A DNA stretch of 64,000 bases. It comes from Pseudomonadales bacterium (GTDB taxonomy: Bacteria; Pseudomonadota; Gammaproteobacteria; Pseudomonadales; Azotimanducaceae). Each line of letters opens with the position of its first letter. Position 1 is the stretch's first letter. Where the stretch lies: the NCBI GenBank assembly GCA_022822135.1, contig JAJECH010000018.1:124001-188000 (forward strand), in the 5' to 3' direction. The position numbers and the translations under genes are program-made. This document shows positions 49,711-56,539 of the stretch, piece by piece. The notes beneath the pieces were generated by a model. It was not told the origin of the DNA and did no database searches. It saw only the letters and a program-made list of their open reading frames with translations.

Positions 49711-49827
49711 ATGGGAAAAGGTGATTTAAGAACGCGTCGCGGCAAAATTAACCGAGGTACGACCGGAAATTCTCGAAAGAAAGCATCGAAATTACGTCGC
49801 GAAAAAAACAAACAAAGTTCTGACTAG
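49711..49827 (+). CDS. thx: 30S ribosomal protein Thx
   Basis: A 38-residue, very basic protein that starts MGKGDLRTRRGKINRGTTGN, matching the Thx family (usual start MGKGDxRTxRGKIxRGxxG). Thx binds in a pocket of 16S rRNA in the head of the small subunit. Genes this short are easily missed. The stop shares CTAG with the convergent oxidoreductase stop, and a TATAAT-like promoter precedes it. Confidence 0.9.
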   Translation: MGKGDLRTRRGKINRGTTGNSRKKASKLRREKNKQSSD

Positions 49828-50816
49828 ACTGTTTCGATCGTTGCGCTCTCTCCCGTTAAGTGAGATCGGTAGGCTGCATCCATAAGTTCAGTCAATTCAA
49901 CCGCTTCTTCTATTCCGAAGTCAATGCGGGAGCCTTCTAAACAACCTTTAACCCACTGATCGATAGGTGTTTCGGAGCGAGCAGGTAATTCTTCCACTTT
50001 AGCCCAGCCTTTCGAATCCAATCGATCGGAACGTATTTCTACACCGTCTCTGGGTGACAACATTCGCACACCACCCTCTGTTCCGTCTAGCTCCAGTGAG
50101 TACGAGTCTGGATAGGCTACAAAGGATGTCTCATTTACACCAATCGCACCACTTTCAAATTCAATAACTGATACGGCGTTATCTTCAACCGTGCGTTCCG
50201 TTATATTGCTAAAGACTGATACGACACGTTTTGGTGTTCCCAATAGCCACCGTGCAAGATACATGCCGTGAGCACCAAGATCCATCATCGCGCCACCACC
50301 ACATGCATTCAAGTCGTAAAAATGCTCAGGCAACCAATCTCTACTTGATCCAGCATGCGCTATACGAATTCGAACCAAGGTCGGATTGCCGACTAGACCA
50401 TCCTCGATGGCTTGCTTTGCATATTTAAGCTCTGGAAGACAACGTCTTGGAAATGAAATGCAAAAGGTAACATCGTTGCGTTTTACAGCAGAAGCTACCA
50501 CCCGTGCTTGGTTAACAGTCGTCGTGAGCACTTTTTCAGTAAAAATGTGCTTTCCCGCTTCCGCTGCTGCGACCATAATGTTTCGATGCATATTCGTAGG
50601 CGTCACAACGCATACGGCATCAACGTCGTCTCGACTCAAGAGAGTTTCGTAATCCGACTCAAACGGGACATTTATTTCGGCGGCCCAAGCTTTACCACGG
50701 TCTACTTGCTCATCCCATATTGCAACGACTTCAGAAGAATCGTTGCGGTTTATTGAATTACAGTACTCGTTTGCGTGAACATGCCAGCGACTAAGCATCG
50801 CTACCCGTAAAGTCAT
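49824..50816 (-). CDS. Gfo/Idh/MocA-family oxidoreductase
   Basis: A 330-residue NAD(P)-dependent oxidoreductase, distinct from the one at 36981-38084. The N-terminus reads VAMLSRWHVHA, lacking a clear GxGxxG loop, and the EKP motif reads HIFTEKVLTTT, with Val instead of Pro but the catalytic-site Lys kept. The N-terminus also has VCVVTPTNMHRN and the middle NACGGGAMMDLGAHGMYLARWLLG. Substrate unknown. It converges on the Thx gene. Confidence 0.82.
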   Translation of the reverse strand: MTLRVAMLSRWHVHANEYCNSINRNDSSEVVAIWDEQVDRGKAWAAEINVPFESDYETLLSRDDVDAVCVVTPTNMHRNIMVAAAEAGKHIFTEKVLTTTVNQARVVASAVKRNDVTFCISFPRRCLPELKYAKQAIEDGLVGNPTLVRIRIAHAGSSRDWLPEHFYDLNACGGGAMMDLGAHGMYLARWLLGTPKRVVSVFSNITERTVEDNAVSVIEFESGAIGVNETSFVAYPDSYSLELDGTEGGVRMLSPRDGVEIRSDRLDSKGWAKVEELPARSETPIDQWVKGCLEGSRIDFGIEEAVELTELMDAAYRSHLTGESATIETV

Positions 50817-50873
50817 ATCGATTTATTCGCTATGTGTTATTTCTATGCCGCGAATTCTCTAATTACCACTCGA

Positions 50874-51440
50874 TTAATGATTCGAAACAGGTCCGAATCC
50901 TGAAGAACTCGGCGGAGATTCATCACTCGATGGTTCAGTTGTCGGTGTACCTTGAGAACTCTCACTTGACGAATCATCACTCGTACTTGCCACAGCAGGA
51001 CTCGTCTCGCCACTTCCTTTTGGAAAATACACTCGCCCTTTATTTGTAATCTGATCTTCGTCCATAAGTGCGCGAAGTGTGTTAGATACGTATTGATGGC
51101 CGGCTTCGTCCGACGATGACATGCCGATCTTTTGAATAATCGCATTTCGCTTAATACCGTCGGAACTAGCATTAATTACGCCCAGCACACGTTGCTTTAC
51201 TCCTTTGCGGTTTCTACGTTTCCTCCGCGTGCCGCTAGCAGTCGTTTCTTGAGATGCAGCCGATTTTGGTTTCACTCCAAACGTAGCATCCATAAAAGCC
51301 TGAAGCATCTCTTGTTTTTTCGCGTTTTCTGCGATTTTCTTATCAATGTCTGCCGTGAGATCAGCGCGCTTCTTTTCAAGGCCCTTTGCATCGCCTTTTA
51401 AACGCTTCATTTCTGCATTTAATGCGGACTTCAATGCCAT
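50874..51440 (-). CDS. coiled-coil protein with a winged-helix-like domain and a disordered tail
   Basis: I recognise no family. The 188-residue product has an N-terminal coiled coil (about 1-50, Lys/Ala/Glu-rich), a basic linker (RRKRRNRKG, about 71-80), a winged-helix-like domain (about 82-142: VLGVINASSDGIKRNAIIQKIG, then VSNTLRALMDEDQITNKGRVYF) and an acidic Ser/Pro-rich tail. The domain order suggests a small DNA-binding or nucleoid-associated protein, but DNA binding is only inferred. It is a single gene between two unrelated ones. Confidence 0.6.
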   Translation of the reverse strand: MALKSALNAEMKRLKGDAKGLEKKRADLTADIDKKIAENAKKQEMLQAFMDATFGVKPKSAASQETTASGTRRKRRNRKGVKQRVLGVINASSDGIKRNAIIQKIGMSSSDEAGHQYVSNTLRALMDEDQITNKGRVYFPKGSGETSPAVASTSDDSSSESSQGTPTTEPSSDESPPSSSGFGPVSNH

Positions 51441-51535
51441 GCCAAATTACCCTATGGGATCATTCTGACTATTATAAACAAGGGCATCGAAATGGAATCT
51501 TGTCATATCTATTATTTACCAACTAGGAATATCCA

Positions 51536-53002
51536 ATGACTAATTCTCTGCGCACGTTACCGGATGAGCAAATCTCTCATTTTTTTAATAACGGTTACTT
51601 AGATGTCGAACTGAAACTCGATCGCATAGATCATCAATCAATTTACATTGAAACCGATCGCTTATTTCAAACTTTAAAAAACGGTGCGAACCCCCATAAC
51701 AACATCGTGCCGATGATACCTAAATTACACGATGTTTTGAATGATCCTAATCTCAAAACCGCTTTGACGACTCTTGCCGGTCCAAACTACCTTATACATC
51801 CACATCGCCACTGCCACACGAATTTTCCAAGTGAACCTAGCAGTGGACCTGGAATGCTGCAACCATTCCACAAGGATGGACATGCTCACCAGCCGAGACC
51901 ACGTCATCGAGAGCCTCGATGGCTGATCCTGTTCTACAGTCCACAAGACACGCCATTACATCGAGGACCAACGGCGGTCTTGCCTGGAAGTCACCTGTTG
52001 CCCAGCTTGACCACACAGAAACCGACTCGGTCGCCGCCATCGTTGTCAAAAACGGAGAACGGATTAAGGACTGACTCCTCATTTCATGTAAGGAACGTCG
52101 AAGCGATCATGGGTCCCCCGCGAGCGGTCTTATGCCACTTCGACCTGGGTCATGGTGCGATGATCAATTCAACCATCCTACCTCGCTACGTGCACAAGTT
52201 TGTCGTCATGAGAACCGAAGAACCGACCGATCAACAGAATCTCAGCACTGTGTTCACGGAAGATCCTGTACAAACACACCTCTGGCGTTGGTTCGGTAGA
52301 ACGTGTGAACGACAATCTGACCCATACCTGGATATCGATAAATGGCAAGCACGATTACAGTCGGTAAATCCGATTGAGTCGACACGCGCGATCTATGAGA
52401 GCGAAACATTCGCTGAACAAGACTATGGCAAAGTAAGAGAACTCCTTGAAGCTCAGATCAAACGGCAAATTGGATCCTATGCGGACAATGAGGTACTGAA
52501 TACCGCAGACGCAGTTAATGGCTTAGTACAGATTAGAGCGATAGATCAACTGATCGAAATGCTCAATGACCCTTCACCTGCTTTAGTCGCAACAGCTGCG
52601 TACGGTCTTGGTCAGTTACGCAGTGCAGATGCTCTACCACGACTACGCGAGCTCATTAATCACCCTAATAAAGGTGTAGTCCGACACGTAATTTCGGCAA
52701 TCGGGATTATTTCGTCCGCTACGCACGAGCAATTCACGACTTCGCTGGACACATTGGCACGCAAATATGACACCGAGCCAAATTGGGATGTTCGTCTGTA
52801 CATCATTCAAGCGGTTATCCGATTTGGATTTGATGATGTTGTGCTTCCCATGCTTTGTCGCGCGGTTCACGACGAACACGCGTATGTGAGCAGCTTCGCC
52901 ATTGAGCAACTCTGCCGTTTCGACTCCGATATTGCGCGGAAGGCTGTCATCGAGCCATTGCGTCGCCAGCGTTGGTTCCCAGATCCTTTCTTCACCATCT
53001 AA
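51536..53002 (+). CDS. phytanoyl-CoA dioxygenase-like protein fused to HEAT repeats
   Basis: A 488-residue protein. The N-terminal 300 residues look like a phytanoyl-type Fe(II)/2-oxoglutarate oxygenase: HKD at 112-114 gives the HxD ligands, PTAVLPGSH is the usual turn, and the distal His is probably in FDLGHGAM, with Arg further on. The last 170 residues form HEAT/PBS-lyase-like repeats (LIEMLNDPSPALVATAAYGLGQLRS, LRELINHPNKGVVRHVISAIGI). Such repeats often bind proteins. TAGGAA precedes the ATG. The amidase gene follows four bases after the stop. Confidence 0.8.
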   Translation: MTNSLRTLPDEQISHFFNNGYLDVELKLDRIDHQSIYIETDRLFQTLKNGANPHNNIVPMIPKLHDVLNDPNLKTALTTLAGPNYLIHPHRHCHTNFPSEPSSGPGMLQPFHKDGHAHQPRPRHREPRWLILFYSPQDTPLHRGPTAVLPGSHLLPSLTTQKPTRSPPSLSKTENGLRTDSSFHVRNVEAIMGPPRAVLCHFDLGHGAMINSTILPRYVHKFVVMRTEEPTDQQNLSTVFTEDPVQTHLWRWFGRTCERQSDPYLDIDKWQARLQSVNPIESTRAIYESETFAEQDYGKVRELLEAQIKRQIGSYADNEVLNTADAVNGLVQIRAIDQLIEMLNDPSPALVATAAYGLGQLRSADALPRLRELINHPNKGVVRHVISAIGIISSATHEQFTTSLDTLARKYDTEPNWDVRLYIIQAVIRFGFDDVVLPMLCRAVHDEHAYVSSFAIEQLCRFDSDIARKAVIEPLRRQRWFPDPFFTI

Positions 53003-53006
53003 AACA

Positions 53007-54386
53007 ATGCATGAATTGCTAAATAAAGACGCTCACGAACTGCGTGATCTGCTTGACGCACGATCCGTGAGCGCTGTGGAAGTACTCACTGCTCACATAG
53101 ACCATATCGAACAGGTAAACCAGCAAGTAAACGCGATCATCACCACTTGTTTCGACGAGGCGATGGATCGTGCCCAGGCGATCGACGAGTCGAGCACTAA
53201 GACAGGGTTGCTTACAGGTATCCCCATCCCGCACAAAGACTTGGTCTCTACTAAGAACTTACGGACCACTTTTGGTTCAACCCTCTTTCGTGAGCATATT
53301 CCGGATGTGAATGACTACATCATCGATCGTATGCAACAAGCCGGTGCGATCACGATCGGCAAGACGAACGTGCCTGAGTTCGGAGCAGGATCACATACGT
53401 TCAATCGCGTATTCGGCCCCACCAAGAATCCCTTCGATTTTGAACGAACCTGCGGTGGTAGTAGTGGTGGTGCAGCGGTAGCGCTAGCCACTCGTATGGC
53501 TGTAGTCGCGGACGGTAGCGATCTGGGCGGCTCCCTTCGCAATCCCGCAGCGTTCTGTAATGTGATCGGGTTTCGACCTTCTAACAATTTACTCCCACCT
53601 TCGCTTACTGGCGACCACTCACGTAATCTCGCATCCTTGGGTCCGATGGCGCGTAATGTTGATAGTGTGGCTCTACTGTTCGAAGTGCTCCGTCAAGATC
53701 ATCCTGTCGCTGTATTTCCCCGAGTAGAACCTATTCCGTTAGACGGCCTCAAGGTTGCCATCACAGAGGACTTTGGTGCACTACCTGTCGTGCCGGAAAT
53801 TAGGTCGATCGTTCGAGATGTCGCAACCAAGCTGAACGATGCGGGTGCAATCGTTGAAGAAGCATCACCCGACTTTGATGGTGCACGCGACATATTTCAA
53901 ACACTTCGTGGATTGAGTTTTCGCAATCGATACGACGCTTTCAGCGCGCGAGAAAAAACCGAGCTCAAGCCCACAATCCTCTGGAATCTAGCGGTCGGTC
54001 TTGCAATCGATGACGAAGACGTCGAGCGTGTTCGAGAGTTGCGAGTTTCACTTCGGAATCGAGTCGAAGCGTTCTTTGAGCGTTATGACTTGCTCGTCGG
54101 TCCAACGACTCAAGTGCTTCCGTTTCCAATCCCAGTCGACTGGATTCGTGAAATCGAAGGAGTACAGATGGATACCTACATCGACTGGATGGAATCGTGC
54201 AGCTGGGTCACGACAACCGAGTGCCCGGCGCTATCGATGCCAGCTGGGTTTGCTGGAAAGCTACCCGTGGGTGTTCAACTCATTTCAAAACAAGCATCTG
54301 ATTCGCGGCTCTTACGCATTGCCAAATCGGTTGAATCAGTCATTAGTTCGGCGACTGCGCAACCTGAATTTCTATGTGGCGATTGA
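53007..54386 (+). CDS. amidase of the amidase-signature family
   Basis: A 459-residue hydrolase. The Ser-cisSer-Lys triad is visible: Lys in GIPIPHKDL, the middle Ser in CGGSSGGAA, and the nucleophile Ser in DLGGSLRNPA. The substrate could be an aliphatic or aromatic amide; GatA itself is unlikely because no gatB/gatC is present. ATG at 53007 begins four bases after the dioxygenase stop, so the pair is probably coupled. It overlaps the next gene by 13 bases. Confidence 0.88.
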   Translation: MHELLNKDAHELRDLLDARSVSAVEVLTAHIDHIEQVNQQVNAIITTCFDEAMDRAQAIDESSTKTGLLTGIPIPHKDLVSTKNLRTTFGSTLFREHIPDVNDYIIDRMQQAGAITIGKTNVPEFGAGSHTFNRVFGPTKNPFDFERTCGGSSGGAAVALATRMAVVADGSDLGGSLRNPAAFCNVIGFRPSNNLLPPSLTGDHSRNLASLGPMARNVDSVALLFEVLRQDHPVAVFPRVEPIPLDGLKVAITEDFGALPVVPEIRSIVRDVATKLNDAGAIVEEASPDFDGARDIFQTLRGLSFRNRYDAFSAREKTELKPTILWNLAVGLAIDDEDVERVRELRVSLRNRVEAFFERYDLLVGPTTQVLPFPIPVDWIREIEGVQMDTYIDWMESCSWVTTTECPALSMPAGFAGKLPVGVQLISKQASDSRLLRIAKSVESVISSATAQPEFLCGD

Positions 54387-54907
54387 CTTGGCGACTAGCC
54401 ACCGTCGGTATCCCTTTCAAATTCGAGAGTCAGGTTCCAACAGATGAGTTTTTAAAACGTATAGGTCGACGATCCGTGTGGGCAGCCTTGCGCTCTACAG
54501 AAGACTCGGGGAAAGTTGCATTTCGACTCCATCGTGATCACTTGACTGCCTATGTAACGAAAGTGAGTATTTGGGTGCTCATACACCCTGTTTTTTATGC
54601 GGACGTCAAAACAGTCGGCGCAACAATCACAATTTCCGGTCGCTTTCTGTTCCAGAAAATTGTGAGGATTTCGACATGGCTGATTCTCTCATTGGCGTTG
54701 ATATATGAGGGGATTTGGTTATACCGCTGTATCAGCCGAGTACGCGAAGGTCTACCTTGGGACCTCCTTCTTGGTTATTTCGCCATGCTTCTACCGAGTT
54801 TCATCGTAGTAGTGGTCACTTCCGTTGTTTTGGTTCGTTTCACGAAACAAAATGTTCAAGATATGAATCTCTTGATCGACGAATTGAAAGTGATTGCTAC
54901 TCAATGA
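54374..54907 (+). CDS. membrane protein of unknown function
   Basis: A 177-residue product with a soluble N-terminal half (about 1-90) and two membrane helices (near 100-117 and 132-153). No family recognised. It overlaps the amidase end by 13 bases and the convergent TonB-domain gene by 11 bases. It may be co-transcribed with the amidase, but nothing links their functions. Confidence 0.5.
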   Translation: MWRLTWRLATVGIPFKFESQVPTDEFLKRIGRRSVWAALRSTEDSGKVAFRLHRDHLTAYVTKVSIWVLIHPVFYADVKTVGATITISGRFLFQKIVRISTWLILSLALIYEGIWLYRCISRVREGLPWDLLLGYFAMLLPSFIVVVVTSVVLVRFTKQNVQDMNLLIDELKVIATQ

Positions 54908-55271
54908 ACTCCAAATAGGATGCATCACCGTCATCTAATGTAAATGAAATTCGACTCTGAACGTTTTCGACTGCTTCCGGTACACCACTACGCTTTTGAG
55001 GCTGAAAGCGCCACGTACGCACAAAACTAATAGCTGCTTCATCAAAAACGTCAGATGGCGATGAACTAACAACACGAATATTGCTAACCAGACCTTCCTC
55101 ACTCACGTCATATTGGACGAGCACCGATCCTTCTACTTTCGCTTCACGTGATTCGGGCGGATAGACCATTCGACCACTCTCAAGCAGGATCGGAGGCACC
55201 ACAGACGTACCACAACTAGTCTGCAACAAGAGCACTGCGAGAAGCAGTGTGCCAACCATATTTGGACGCAT
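54897..55271 (-). CDS. exported TonB C-terminal-domain protein
   Basis: A 124-residue protein with a hydrophobic N-terminal signal (LLLAVLLLQTSC, possibly a lipobox with Cys20, though the -3 residue is Gln rather than Leu) and a TonB C-terminal domain: VYPPESREAKVEGSVLVQYDVSEEGLVSNIRVVSSSP followed by FDEAAISFVRTWRFQP. It lacks the TonB membrane helix and Pro-rich spacer that reach ExbB/ExbD, so it is unlikely to energise outer-membrane receptors alone. No exbBD is seen. Confidence 0.75.
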   Translation of the reverse strand: MRPNMVGTLLLAVLLLQTSCGTSVVPPILLESGRMVYPPESREAKVEGSVLVQYDVSEEGLVSNIRVVSSSPSDVFDEAAISFVRTWRFQPQKRSGVPEAVENVQSRISFTLDDGDASYLEFIE

Positions 55272-55366
55272 GACGCTACCATCGCCTCTTTGATCATGGC
55301 TGTTTATACCTTGACTCGAAAGTACGCACTTTCTCTAAAATGATTGAATCATCAGAGGTAGACATC

Positions 55367-56539
55367 ATGCAGCCAATTTCAGCCGATTCCCACGTTGTCG
55401 AAGGTCGTGACGTCTTCACAGGACTCGCTGATCGATTCGGTGACGAAGCACCGCGCATCATGGATGTCGGTGATCAAGTCGACGCAATCGTTGTGCCTGC
55501 ACGAGGCATGCACGGGGTGAGTGTTGCCCGAATGGGCATGGCTGCTACACGCCTACGACGTAATGAGCCTCTAAATCGAAAGGCAGGACACAAACCCGAC
55601 GTCGCACACATGCACGATCCGGAACTCGTAGCACTGTTCAAGAGCGGCTATGCGGGGATGCGTCGAGGACTGGTCGATGGTGCGCACCGCTATGAAGATC
55701 AAGACATCGATGGCTTAGCGGCTGAGTTTCTGTATCCCGGATATTTCGGGATGTTCGGCATGAAAAACACATCACTATTGATCGCGCTACAGAAGAACTA
55801 CAACGATTGGTTGCACGATTACGAGGTCGCTAGCAATGGCCGCCTTCACGGCCTACCAGCCATTCCCGTTCAGAATCCGGACGCCGCGCTCGACGAACTA
55901 GATCGAGTGATTAAACTCGGCTTCAAAGGCGGGTGTATCCCATGCACGTCCCCTGCAGAGCGACCGTATTACGACGAAGCCTACGAGCCTCTCTGGTCTA
56001 TGGCGGAAGAAGCGGAGTTCCCGCTCTCCATGCACGTAGGATGTGGTTCCTACATACCTCGCGAGTATCGAAGCAAACAATTGCGACCCGACGGCATCGC
56101 TGGTTATGCCGGTACACAACACACCGTTCAATCAACGATCGTTGAATTCATGTGCCGTGGGGTTTGCGAACGCCACCCGAATCTAAAAATCGTCGTTGCG
56201 GAATTCAATGCGGGTTGGATTGCACATTGGCTTGATCGTGTTGAACAAGGGTTGCAACGGGAACGTCGCAGTATCGCAGAACCATACACCGGTCCACACC
56301 CGCACGAGGTTTGGCATCGCCAGTTCTATGCTACGATCGAAGACGACCGGGCAGCACTTGCCACACGCCACATGATCGGAATTGACAATCTGATGTGGGG
56401 TTCGGACTACCCTCATACCGATTCGACTTGGCCATGTTCGGTAGAAGTACTTGATGAACTTTTTGATGGGATCAACGAAGAAGACCGCGAGAAGATAACC
56501 CGAAGTAACGTGCAAAAACTCTACGGGATTGCTACTTAG
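55367..56539 (+). CDS. amidohydrolase 2-family metal-dependent hydrolase
   Basis: A roughly 390-residue TIM-barrel protein. ISADSHVVEG is the N-terminal metal-site strand (DxH then V/E rather than HxH, common in this branch), with SMHVGCG, the His/Glu region FNAGWIAHW, and GSDYPHTDSTWP near the C-terminus. Decarboxylases and hydrolases of aromatic or dicarboxylic substrates belong here. ATG at 55367 with AGAGG upstream is preferred over 55340. It converges on the GH20-kinase gene with a 4-base overlap. Confidence 0.83.
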   Translation: MQPISADSHVVEGRDVFTGLADRFGDEAPRIMDVGDQVDAIVVPARGMHGVSVARMGMAATRLRRNEPLNRKAGHKPDVAHMHDPELVALFKSGYAGMRRGLVDGAHRYEDQDIDGLAAEFLYPGYFGMFGMKNTSLLIALQKNYNDWLHDYEVASNGRLHGLPAIPVQNPDAALDELDRVIKLGFKGGCIPCTSPAERPYYDEAYEPLWSMAEEAEFPLSMHVGCGSYIPREYRSKQLRPDGIAGYAGTQHTVQSTIVEFMCRGVCERHPNLKIVVAEFNAGWIAHWLDRVEQGLQRERRSIAEPYTGPHPHEVWHRQFYATIEDDRAALATRHMIGIDNLMWGSDYPHTDSTWPCSVEVLDELFDGINEEDREKITRSNVQKLYGIAT

